DNA from: Pollenia angustigena
Lineage: Eukaryota > Arthropoda > Insecta > Diptera > Polleniidae
Assembly (NCBI GenBank): GCA_930367215.1
Contig: OV884059.1
Span: 12,796,945 to 12,860,944, forward strand
Reading direction: 5' to 3'
Length of the DNA: 64,000 nucleotides
Positions within the stretch are counted from its first letter, which is position 1. Each line of letters opens with the position of its first letter. The notes beneath the pieces are model-generated. The model was given only the letters and a program-made list of their open reading frames with translations. It made no database searches and had not been told where the DNA came from. The translations under genes were made by a program, and so were the position numbers. This document shows positions 50,102-59,121 of this stretch, in pieces.

Positions 50102-53100
50102 GGCAGCATCCGCTGCACTGCTCCTCCGGGTGGTAGAGAGAGAGGAGGAGCTAATAATGATCCAAGAGCCATGGATCCACAAGGATCGGGTTTGCGGATT
50201 AAACCTCAAGGGCTATAAGCTCCTATATGCCAAAGCAACAGGTAAAATTATATCTTGTATTTTGGCTAAAAACACGCTGGATATCTTCATTCTTTCTGAT
50301 TTCAGTGATGAAGACACAACTTCAGCGGCCCTAGAGATGGGCGACATGCCGATCTGGATCGTCTCGGGCTATATGGCGCATGACCAGGACAATGGGCCAC
50401 CTAATGGGCTTGTTCGTGGCTTGGTAGCCAAAGCCGGCTCCATGGGTACCCCGGTGGTTATCTGTGCTGACGCTAATGCGCACCACATCACGTGGGGCAG
50501 CACCAACACCAACTCTAGAGGTGAGTCGCTATTTTCTTTTATCTGTAGCAGTAATTTGGAAATAGCAAACATAGGCGCGGAACCTACGTTCATTGTAGCT
50601 AATAGGCAGGAGGTTCTTGATGTGACATTGGTCAGCTCGGAACACTCCGACTTAATAAGTAACTGGGCGGTCTCAAATGACTGTTCTTTTTCGGACCACA
50701 GGTATGTTGAGTTTCAATTAGGTCCACCCCCCTTGGGGGTGTGTACTTTTGTGAATAGGAGGAGAACGAGGTGGGACTATCAGGCTAGTCTACTCGCTGA
50801 TTCTCTGGGCTCAGTCCCTGTCATTAGTGGCATTACGGAGACTGAAATGGCAGTGGAATTCCTATCGGGGGCACTGCGTCAGGCAACGGCACTGGCCTGT
50901 AGGCCAGTGGTTAGGAAAAAGGGGGGCAAGCCACCATGGTGGAGCCCTGAGATTGCACAGTCTCGCAGAGACTGTCGTAGGTTATTCAATATGGCTAAAC
51001 GACTGGGAAACTGGGCGGATTATAAGTCGGCATTGAATAGGTTCAAGAATTTGGTTAGATCGGCGAAACGGAATGCCTGGAGGAACTTCTGCAGCGGCGT
51101 GGAAGGCTCCTCTGAGACAAACCGGTTGCGCAAAATAATGGCTTCTTGCCCGACTGTCCCTAGCTACATTCAGAAAGCTGATGGTAGCTGGACTACGAAT
51201 AGTCAGGAGACGCTGGAGGTGTTAATTGACACGCACTTTCCTGGCAATTCCCTTCCAACACCACGGAAGATCAACTGCCTATCAGAGCCTGGACCCGTGT
51301 CCATTTCTCTGTGCTATGATAGGCTCAATTGGGCGATAAGGAGCTTCGACTCCTTTAAGGCTCCTGGTCCGGACGGTATTATTCCGGCCGACCTTCAAAA
51401 GAACGCGGGGCTTCTGGTTCCTTGGCTGTCCGCTATTTATACGGAATGTATTAGATTCTCGTACGTTCCCATCCGATGGACTAGATGTAGGGTTGTTTTC
51501 ATCCCAAAGGGAGGTAAAGCATCCCACACCAGACCTAAGGACTACAGGCCAATTAGCCTGTCGTCATTTCTTATCAAGACCCTTGAAAGGGTCATTGATA
51601 TTCATCTGAGGATGTCTATTCCTAGACATTTGCTCTCTTCATCGCAGCATGCCTACACCAAGGGCAAGTCTGTAGAGACGGCGCTCCACTCACTGGTCGG
51701 CTACATTGAGAAATCCCTTGAATTTCGGGAATACTCACTTGTGGCCTTTCTGGACATTGAGGGAGCTTTCAATAATGTCAAACCTAACTCCATCTTGGAG
51801 TCGATGAGGGAGGTTGGGGTTGACGATGTAATTTGTAGATTTATTGGTAATCTACTCGATAATAGGATCATTGAATCCACAATGGGTGCTACTAATGTTT
51901 GCAGATTTGTGCACAGGGGCACCCCGCAAGGTGGGGTTCTCTCCCCTCTACTGTGGAACCTGACGGTGAACACTTTGCTGGGTCGGTTCGACAGATTAGG
52001 GATAAAAACCGTCGCGTATGCGGATGACGTGGCGGTGGCGGTCGCGGGTAAACACCTGGACACACTGTCCCATTGTATGGAATCTGCATTGCAGATTCTA
52101 AGCTCTTGGAGCATTTCCTGTGGACTTGGTGTCAATCCACAGAAAACTGAGTTGGTACTCTTTACCAGGAAGTACAAGGTTGGCAACTTTAGGCTTCCTA
52201 GGCTAAACGGCACGGAGCTGAGGCTCTCGAACAGTGCCAAATATTTGGGCGTAATTCTCGATAGCAAACTATCATGGGAACTCAACGTTCGGACGAGGGT
52301 TGATAGGGCTATTGTGGCCTTATACACCTGCAAGAGATCCTTGGGCAGGAGCTGGGGCCTGGGCCCCAGGGGTGTCGAATGGATCTTTGAAGCGGTGGTA
52401 AAACCGATTCTCTTCTATGGGGTCATAGTGTGGTGGCCTGCCGTGGAAAGGGGACGGTACTGCAGGATGCTTGAGAAAGTATATAGGTTGGCTGCGCTGA
52501 TGATCACGGGATCACTCCGCTCGACACCGACGAAGGCACTGTTTACTATGCTAGACTGGTTGCCGATTGATATCATGGCCGAACAACAGGCCTTGACTTC
52601 CGCTATGAGACTGGGGGCGGTGGGCCTGGGGTCTACGCGGAACTATGGTCATGCCAGGGTCACGCTTCACGCGTCATACGACCTGGCGGGGCTGGACTAT
52701 TGCACTCCGGAACCCTTTTTCGGTGCTTTGTTCACGGTTCATCATGGTAGCTATGATGAGCTGCTCGATAATACGCGATCTCTGGAGCCGACCCTGCGGG
52801 TCTACACCGATGGTTCCAGGATGGGCGACAGAGTGGGTGGAGGTTTCTTCATCGAAGAATTGGACATCAGGGTCTCTTTTAGGCTGCCAGATGGCAGTAG
52901 TGTGCTGCAGGCGGAAATCTCTGCCATAAAGCGGGCGGCAAACTGGCTGAAGTACTATCGTATATCGAGGGATATATGTATATTTACGGACAGCAAGGCT
53001 GCCATTGCAGCTCTGGCTGGTGTCTTTACGACATCTATGTTGACAGTGGAATGCCGGATGTCTCTAAATGAGATCGCGAAACATTCCAGTGTAACGCTGA

Positions 53101-53654
53101 CATGGGTACCAGGACACAGTGGGCTCCTGGGCAACCATACTGCGGACAGTCTGGCCAAACAAGGCTGTCTCTTGGACGACATGTTCGTCGACGGCCTAAT
53201 TGGCACTTCAATGGCCCGCTGCAGGACTCTCATCAGACGGGAGTCGTACAGAAGGGCTCAGGGGAGATGGCAGGGCGAGCATACCTGTTTGATGGCCAGG
53301 ACTCTATGGCCTGGCTATGACGCGGCGAAAACGCGCGTACTACTCGGTCTCGGCAGGGACCGGATAAGGACAGTGATATCGGTTATCACGGGTCACTGGG
53401 TGATAGGGACTCATGCTAGGAGGATGGGTCTTGAGTATAATGACTACTGCAGGAGTTGTCATGATGAGGAGGAGGAGGAGACGGTGTTTCACTTCCTCTG
53501 TCAATGCCCCGGTCTGGCGGGCGTTAGGTTGAGGCATTTTGGGAGACCGGAATTGCCATGTCTGGACGATTTGTCCAATGCGGGACTGAAATCGATCTCC
53601 CTGTTCTGCAGGGAATCGGGGTGGTTCGAGACTGCGGTGACCTCTGGGGAATAG
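50064..53654 (+). CDS. LINE ORF2: endonuclease, reverse transcriptase and RNase H
   Basis: Cuts the target and copies element RNA into DNA at the nick. It has 1196 residues from the ATG at 50064; the frame is open far upstream, but INLHHSKAAS (7-16) is the usual start of the endonuclease domain in this group. APE endonuclease: QEPW (34-37), CADANAHH (134-141), SDH (210-212). Reverse transcriptase: APGPDG (433-438), FLDIEGAFNNV (562-572), GTPQGGVLSPLLWN (619-632), AYADDVAVA (651-659). RNase H: VYTDGS (913-918), E951, FTDSKAA (974-980), WVPGHSGLLGNHTADSLAKQ (1014-1032), giving a complete D-E-D-D set. Near the C-terminus is a zinc-knuckle-like C1129-x2-C1132-x10-H1143-x4-C1148 pattern. No stop or frameshift, and all catalytic residues are present. 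Translation probably restarts inside the end of ORF1. Confidence 0.88.
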   Translation: MVKVTQINLHHSKAASAALLLRVVEREEELIMIQEPWIHKDRVCGLNLKGYKLLYAKATGKIISCILAKNTLDIFILSDFSDEDTTSAALEMGDMPIWIVSGYMAHDQDNGPPNGLVRGLVAKAGSMGTPVVICADANAHHITWGSTNTNSRGESLFSFICSSNLEIANIGAEPTFIVANRQEVLDVTLVSSEHSDLISNWAVSNDCSFSDHRYVEFQLGPPPLGVCTFVNRRRTRWDYQASLLADSLGSVPVISGITETEMAVEFLSGALRQATALACRPVVRKKGGKPPWWSPEIAQSRRDCRRLFNMAKRLGNWADYKSALNRFKNLVRSAKRNAWRNFCSGVEGSSETNRLRKIMASCPTVPSYIQKADGSWTTNSQETLEVLIDTHFPGNSLPTPRKINCLSEPGPVSISLCYDRLNWAIRSFDSFKAPGPDGIIPADLQKNAGLLVPWLSAIYTECIRFSYVPIRWTRCRVVFIPKGGKASHTRPKDYRPISLSSFLIKTLERVIDIHLRMSIPRHLLSSSQHAYTKGKSVETALHSLVGYIEKSLEFREYSLVAFLDIEGAFNNVKPNSILESMREVGVDDVICRFIGNLLDNRIIESTMGATNVCRFVHRGTPQGGVLSPLLWNLTVNTLLGRFDRLGIKTVAYADDVAVAVAGKHLDTLSHCMESALQILSSWSISCGLGVNPQKTELVLFTRKYKVGNFRLPRLNGTELRLSNSAKYLGVILDSKLSWELNVRTRVDRAIVALYTCKRSLGRSWGLGPRGVEWIFEAVVKPILFYGVIVWWPAVERGRYCRMLEKVYRLAALMITGSLRSTPTKALFTMLDWLPIDIMAEQQALTSAMRLGAVGLGSTRNYGHARVTLHASYDLAGLDYCTPEPFFGALFTVHHGSYDELLDNTRSLEPTLRVYTDGSRMGDRVGGGFFIEELDIRVSFRLPDGSSVLQAEISAIKRAANWLKYYRISRDICIFTDSKAAIAALAGVFTTSMLTVECRMSLNEIAKHSSVTLTWVPGHSGLLGNHTADSLAKQGCLLDDMFVDGLIGTSMARCRTLIRRESYRRAQGRWQGEHTCLMARTLWPGYDAAKTRVLLGLGRDRIRTVISVITGHWVIGTHARRMGLEYNDYCRSCHDEEEEETVFHFLCQCPGLAGVRLRHFGRPELPCLDDLSNAGLKSISLFCRESGWFETAVTSGE

Positions 53655-53717
53655 TCTGGTGGATACTGGCTGGCCCTTGTCACTGGCTAGGGGTATCACA
53701 AAGGGACCGCTATAAGG

Positions 53718-53749
53718 ACCCAAGTGGGTCGTCTTCGTGACGGCTACCC
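53718..53749 (+). promoter_or_regulatory. 3' UTR hairpins of the LINE
   Basis: ACCCAAGTGGGT (53718-53729) is a perfect 4-bp stem. An alternative hairpin pairs GGGTCGTC (53726-53733) with GACG..ACCC (53739-53749) around a TTCGT loop. The two share GGGT, so only one can form at a time. A structure directly before the tail is where reverse transcriptases of several LINE clades recognise their RNA. Confidence 0.5.
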
Positions 53750-53769
53750 ATTTAACCTAACCTAACCTA
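53750..53769 (+). repeat. (CCTAA)n tail of the LINE
   Basis: About four AACCT pentamers follow the 3' UTR up to the host junction. LINEs of the I group often end in short tandem repeats instead of poly(A). CCTAA is the complement of the canonical insect telomere repeat TTAGG, but four units make no telomere. Confidence 0.7.
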
Positions 53770-54335
53770 ACCTATGGGAAAAAGTGCTTAAAAATAAATT
53801 ATTTTTTTAAATAAATGTAAATAAATTGGATTTTTATCAGTAAATGAAAAAATTTAAGTAAAAATTTATTTTCTTATTGACGAAAAGTGTGTTGGAAAAT
53901 TTGTTCATATCAAGGCAGAATAACTAAGCAGCGCAGTCTCTGTTTGTTCGCTGCTTCTTTTGTTTTGTAAAGAGAGTCGCGCCGTTAATATTGTGAGCAG
54001 AGGGCTAAAGCAGAGAATTAAAAATGTTTTTTGTGCTAAACAGAGTGTGTGTGTGTGCAAATAAAGTGAAATTGTGTTTTGCTTTAGTGAAAATCATTGT
54101 TTTTTTTTAAATACTAATTTTATAATTTAAAAAAAAGTTAATAAAAAGATGTGTTTTTATTTGGTAGTAAAAAACATATAAAATAAAAATTTGTAAAGAT
54201 GGCAATTCGCCACAAAATATGGCCTGTTTAAAAAAAATGTGCAAATGAGAGAAAAGTAAAATGTTAAAGCGTGTAAAGGCTTAAAAGTTATATTTAAATT
54301 TTGTAGGAAACAATTATGAAATTTTTGTTTGAAAG
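53768..54335 (+). other. Exon-like segment with splice donor, copy I2, split by the LINE
   Basis: The part after the LINE insertion, ending GAAAG|GTAAGT (54335/54336). Its 5' portion with the GTGCGTGAACG block lies at about 48253-48301 on the other side of the LINE. Confidence 0.35.
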
Positions 54336-54649
54336 GTAAGTAATCTACTATACAAATACCTATAACAATATAATAAAATTGACCTCGCGAAAAATAAAAT
54401 TTTTATTGGGGAAAATGGATCCTGAAGGCCTCTAAAATAATATTAGTTGTTCTACGACTTTTTGGCCTACGCGAAATTTTATCTTTATTTTGCAGTTGTT
54501 GAATAAAATCGTCAATTAGACCCTCCAAACCTCGAAAGATGACTTAACAATGTTTTACAAGTGCTCAGAATTTGTAATTTTTTTTTTTTTTTTGTAACTT
54601 GCCAACCTCGAAAAATTTCGAATAAAATTTTTAGTTTTTTTTTTTATTA

Positions 54650-56344
54650 AAAGTTTAATTGCAATGCTTATTTTTTGCATAACAACTAAAAGCAAAAAAT
54701 CAAACAGAATAATAAATTCTTTCTTTTAATTGTTAAGGTAGAAGTACATAACAAGAGCATGAAAAATACGCGCGTTACAAAAGCCATTCCTGTCAGCTGT
54801 TTTTTATTTGTTTACTTATTTGTGCATTGAGAATGGATTCGAAGGTATATCAAGATTTTATTATTTTATTGAATTTATTCTTTTTATATAAATATTGTAC
54901 GTTTTTTAAGCACTTCAATAACTTTTTCTTTCATGATTCACAAATATTCTGTTTTTTGTCAGCTGATTACTTGTCAAAAATACCCAACGCGTTAAAAAGT
55001 TCAAAGTTAACAAACTTTCTGGCGCAAACACGTCAAAATACACTATTTTAAATTTTTTGCCAGAAGTCTACAGAGCGCGCGCACTAACGCGTGTAATGTA
55101 GTTCTACCCCTAGGTCTCTAGGTCGTGCCACATCACGCGTTTTATGCGCATGTTTCTTTTTTGACATTTTTTCGAGACGCATGCTTAAGTAGAATGTAAT
55201 CCTACTTCATGCTTTCGAAACTTTTATGCATTTTAGACTTTTTGGACTGATGCGTAAACGCATTTTCTGCTTATTGTAAATGATTTTTGTGAAAATAAAA
55301 ATCACTTCGCTTCCACCTTTGGGTTACTTCGAAGAGACACATTTTCTGACGCTATTTCGCTAGTTAACAGTCTTCGAACATTATTAGAAAAACAGTTCTG
55401 TGGCATTTTAACAAAACCTCTTAACTCAAATTTAAGAAGTTAAAAAAAAAATGTTGTTAATAAGACGAATTTTCATTTAAAAAAGATTTTTATTTTCATT
55501 TTTAACAGAATAGTTCAGAGTCTCAAAAATTTGCGATTTACGTAGCATTTGCTCTGAATGAAAGATTTCAGTGTTTAGAGAAAAAAGAAATCTATTGTTC
55601 ATCACAATTGTTTACCTTTGATAAAAAGCTAGAAAATTTCAAAAAAACGTTTTATTGAGCAACATAACATGACTTCTGAAGGTGTTAAAGACACGGTCAA
55701 CCCTACACCTAGAAATAGTTTTGCTATGTCTATAAGAACTGACCTTTGGAGTGTTTGTGAAAATCTTAAAAGAAAATCTGGAGAAGGATGATCCTCTGTC
55801 GATCCTACGCTGTGGCTCAGCTAAAGAAGAAATCTAGATATTCCTCAGAATTCTAATTTTTTTTAGAGACGCAGATCCGCATGTTTGCTGGTGCAGTTTA
55901 ATAATATACCCAAAATTAAGGAACATGGAGCAGAAATACTTAAGTTGTCAAATGAGTTGAGTCACATCTGAGAGACGATTTTCTACTGCAGGTCTGCTTT
56001 AAACGTAGTTGAAAAATTCTCGCCGAAAAAGTTGAGAAAACTTTGTTTTTTTAAGCAAAAATCTTATAAATATTTATTTTGAATATAAATAATCTTTAAA
56101 CACTGTTTTTTTGTTTAAACATTTATTAATTTTACCATGAATTTAAATTTCCTTTAACTCCGGGTGGAGCGTAGGGCCACATTTTACACTGTTATATTGT
56201 AAAATAATTAAAGAAATTACTCTACATGAGTTTTGTTAATTTTACCTGAAATTTTTAATTTTATATATTTGTATTGTTATCGGCGATATTTCTTCTTGAG
56301 TATCGGTATCATATCGGCAAAAAGGCGTATCGTTACTTCTCTTA
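54650..56344 (+). mobile_element. hAT-type element, copy I2, one end deleted
   Basis: Lacks the TAGGGATGTCAC end. The other end (inverse of AAGGGAAGTAACG, here with AAGAGAAG) is present at 56344. The transposase tail is decayed as in I1. Confidence 0.55.
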
Positions 56345-56765
56345 TTTTTTATTATATTACAATTTTTGATTTTTTATTAAATAAAAATATACCAATTAAC
56401 GAGAAGAACAAAATGTTTGGGATTTTTCTGAATTAAAGAATTTTTTACAGCTATTTTTTCAAATTGTTTTTGACATAAGTGGTTTTTGAAAAAAAGGGGT
56501 ACAAACTATAGCGGTTTGACATATTTTTACATTGTTGACCTTGTGTAAAATTAAAAAAAAGTGTAATTTAATTATCCTGCGCGTAACTATTTAAGTTAAT
56601 TTTGATTTAATATGGTTTTTGTAAAATTTCTTCTAACATTTCGTTAAAATCTCTAACATTCCTTAATTGTATTGTCGTTTATTAACTTAAACAGACCTTG
56701 TGCATCATTTTTTGTTTTCATTTATTTATTTTGAGAAAAGTTTTTTTACGTACTTTTGTTTAACT

Positions 56766-57154
56766 AACACCCAATTTTCATGATGATTTTTTCCCCTATT
56801 TTTGAAACATGTCTTTTTTAGTTTGATAGCGAGCGGGGGAGAGAAGTAAGCAGGGTAGAAAAAAAGACATGAATCGTATTTTCTGTGATTTTTTTGACAT
56901 TCCTCTTTGTACTTAATTTTGTTTTTTAATTTATGTTGTATTTCTATTTCAAAATGACAATTGTTTTTTAAAATATAAAAAAATAAACAAATTTAATTTA
57001 AAAAAATTTAATACATACATTCATATTTAACGAAAACAAAAAAAATCAAACACAATAAGAAACATTGTGAAAATTTAACATGTTTTTGGAAGTTTCTTTA
57101 AAAATGAACTACAAAAAAGACATGTCTTTTAAATCATCGTAAAAATTAGGTGTT
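56766..57154. mobile_element. Inverted-repeat element at the second orientation switch
   Basis: The ends read AACACCCAATTTTCATGATG and, inverted, AACACCTAATTTTTACGATG. Both are followed inward by ACATGTCTTTTTT. About 389 bp, no ORF. Left of it the array reads inverted, right of it forward. The target duplication could not be defined because the two flanks come from different places in the unit. Confidence 0.6.
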
Positions 57155-57895
57155 ATTCATTTATTAGCCGCGAAGTTTTAATACTAGATAACATTTTGGC
57201 ATTAGACTCAAATTTTCTTAATAAAATTTTTTTGCGTCTCTTTAACTTATTTTCTTGAAAGTCGGTAGCAGTTTTAAGATGCCTTTTTTTTGTTGCACTG
57301 CCAATCTGAAACCCAAGTAACAAACTGTTAAAAAATCGAACTCACTGTCAGGTTTAGCTATTTTGGCATTAAAATTTCTAAAAAGGTTTTATAAATCATC
57401 AAAAAATTTTATTTGGCTACCACACTTAGATTCAACTGCCAGATTAGCACGTTGCACATCTTTAAGAAAATAGGTTTAATATATTAATTACACCTCATAA
57501 TATACTTATTAAAAAATTTTTTAAGTTTTAAGTTTGTTTAAAAGCATTGTTGAAATACTGGTAATCTATAAATTAACGTTTTTTTTTAATTCAAGCAGCA
57601 TTTTTTAAATTTTAAAAACTAATTTCTTCAAAATTCTTTTGTAACTAGCGGATACCCAGTGTTTGCTACTTCGATCCCCCTTTTCGTAGTACATTTTTAA
57701 GACAATTCATGTTTTAAATTTCATTAAAATCGATTGTTTCGGAGAGTCAGAAATTGCCCCCTAACTCCCCTCGTGTTACATACTAGTTTTAAAAAATATA
57801 GCCTTAAACCATCTTCACCAAATTCCCTTTCTTCGGTTGGATGGTTTTAGAGTCTATAGCGGAAAGATTTTTTGTATTTGTATTTTATGTATATG
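57152..57895 (+). repeat. Forward fragment of the unit's terminal segment
   Basis: GTTATTCATTTATTAGCCGC onward matches 23655-24330 of R2 in forward orientation, diverged. It keeps the ACCCAAGTAACAAACTG stretch (about 57312) that R2-R4 have lost and I1 retains. It also has extra sequence at about 57705-57800. It ends at the Helitron-like insertion. Confidence 0.8.
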
Positions 57896-58158
57896 CTAGC
57901 GGGCCCGTTGCCTGCTTCGCACGGCAAAACAAAATAAGAAAAGAAACACACTTGTTTTTTATAAAGTTGGTTTTCCTGCGGCAAAAACACACTCACTTCA
58001 CATACGCACCGCACACACATGCGTTATCGGATTTCAATCAAACTTCATATAAACCATATATGGGCCACTGCCTACGTAGTGTATAAGTTGAAATCGCACG
58101 ACGCGTTTATGAGAAGTTCGGCGACGTACATATACGGACTAATTTTTATATATATAGA
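57896..58158 (-). mobile_element. Small Helitron-like element
   Basis: On the minus strand it starts TCTATATATATAAAAATTAG and ends with a GC-rich stretch capable of an imperfect hairpin (GCCGTGCGAAGC...ACGGGC) and CTAG. There are no inverted repeats and no target duplication. A 5' TC, a 3' CTRR and a near-terminal hairpin are Helitron traits. It is 263 bp long, non-coding and of higher GC than its flanks. The base after CTAG is C rather than the usual T, so the call is not certain. Confidence 0.5.
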
Positions 58159-58173
58159 TAAAGATATATAGAC

Positions 58174-58412
58174 GTGTAAGAAGCTGAAAGGCCTAATTCC
58201 AAAAAATAAAAAGTAAAGAAAAACAGTGGTGTTTGCTTCTGAAAAAAAGATTCAAAATCTATATATACCGATTTTTTTAAATATTTTTTAATGGAAAATA
58301 TTAAATAATAGAAGAACAAAATAATTTGTAAAGAGTTTACAACTAGTTAGATAGTTATATAACAAAATTAAGAAATTTTCAAAAGGTAGTTAGGCCTTTT
58401 AGCTTCGGACAC
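58174..58412. mobile_element. Inverted-repeat MITE (GAAGCTGAAAGGCC family)
   Basis: 58174-58196 and the inverse of 58390-58412 agree at about 20 of 23 positions around GAAGCTRAAAGGCCTAA. About 239 bp, non-coding, A/T-rich inside. No clear target duplication, so the superfamily is open. Confidence 0.55.
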
Positions 58413-58426
58413 ATCCATATGTACAT

Positions 58427-58765
58427 TAGGGTGGCACTTATTTTGTAAATTGTCGAATTTGAAGTACCCTGACCCCAGGGCAATAACAGGGTTAATGATT
58501 TTGGACAAACATATTTGAGAACCAAGCGATAAGGAATTAAGTTTCTTATTTTAATTATAATATTCGAAAAATAAAAAACCCTAGAAGTACTTGTTTGGCA
58601 AAAATGGGAAATTTTCTCATGCTTAAACTATGACCTCAGTGCGCCTCGGTTTAAATTTGTCCGATTTGGCTAAAATGTTCACCATATATTTTTCAGACTA
58701 AGTGTAAAAAAATAGTGGGGAGCAGTACTCTAAACTCGACATTTTACAAAATAAGTGCGACCCTA
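58427..58765. mobile_element. 339-bp hAT-type MITE with 8-bp target duplication
   Basis: The ends are TAGGGTGGCACTTATTTTGT and, inverted, TAGGGTCGCACTTATTTTGT, followed by further matches up to TGTCGA. It is flanked by ATGTACAT on both sides (58419-58426, 58766-58773). TAGGG ends and an 8-bp duplication point to hAT. No transposase. Confidence 0.85.
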
Positions 58766-59070
58766 ATGTACATATATATGGATTGTGTACTAAAACATTT
58801 GCTACGCTTTAAGATATTTCGTAACAAAATTAGATTTAATGCCACCAAAAATATAAAAAAAAACATTAACTGCCTATTTCACTAAATGCAAAAGAACTCT
58901 TTCTTTCGCACAACTACATTTCAAACCAAAGCTAATTCTAAAAACTTTGTCAGTCAAAATAAAAGAAAAAATGCATCGAGCACTGAAAGAATTTTTCGCT
59001 TCGAAAATTTTAAAAGCACTAAAATGATGCAAAAAGCACAGAGTTAGCAACGCTGCTAAACTATTCTCAC

Positions 59071-59094
59071 CAAGGCGAATTTAAATTCGCCTTG
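59071..59094. mobile_element. 24-bp palindrome between 8-bp target duplications
   Basis: A perfect palindrome of two CAAGGCGAATTT arms joined head to head, with no bases between them. It is flanked by exact ATTCTCAC duplications (59063-59070 and 59095-59102). It looks like a transposon reduced to its two terminal repeats, or the product of inserting fused ends. Confidence 0.6.
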
Positions 59095-59121
59095 ATTCTC
59101 ACTCTCGTTTTCTTTTGCATA

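Larger units (their letters stand above)
48302..53767 (+). mobile_element. Full-length LOA-clade non-LTR retrotransposon (LINE)
   Basis: A 5.47-kb insertion of clearly higher GC than its surroundings. It holds a ~336-bp 5' UTR, two overlapping ORFs without stops, a short 3' UTR with hairpins and a tail of CCTAA repeats. No LTRs. The array resumes on both sides: ...TTTATTTA before and TATGGG after, against TTTATTTATGGG in uninterrupted units. The target duplication is therefore at most about 2 bp (TA). The combination of DUF4780-type ORF1, APE endonuclease, reverse transcriptase and RNase H places it in the LOA clade of the I group. Both ORFs look intact. Confidence 0.88.
53768..56765 (-). repeat. 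Inverted array copy I2, truncated
   Basis: It continues the unit exactly where I1 stops at the LINE. The exon-like segment, intron-like part (to about 54640), hAT-type element and start of the terminal segment read in reverse complement. A deletion joins a T run (about 54640) directly to AAGTTTAATTGCAATGC, removing about 600 bp including one hAT end. It stops at GTTTAACTAACA where the inverted-repeat element begins. Confidence 0.85.

Noticed and set aside
51701..52333. A 210-codon frame antisense to LINE ORF2, and similar antisense frames
   Set aside because: Shadows of the GC-richer coding strand with no domain of their own.
53750..53769. Telomeric array
   Set aside because: Only about four CCTAA units, lying at the 3' end of a LINE and inside the repeat array, so it is a LINE tail.
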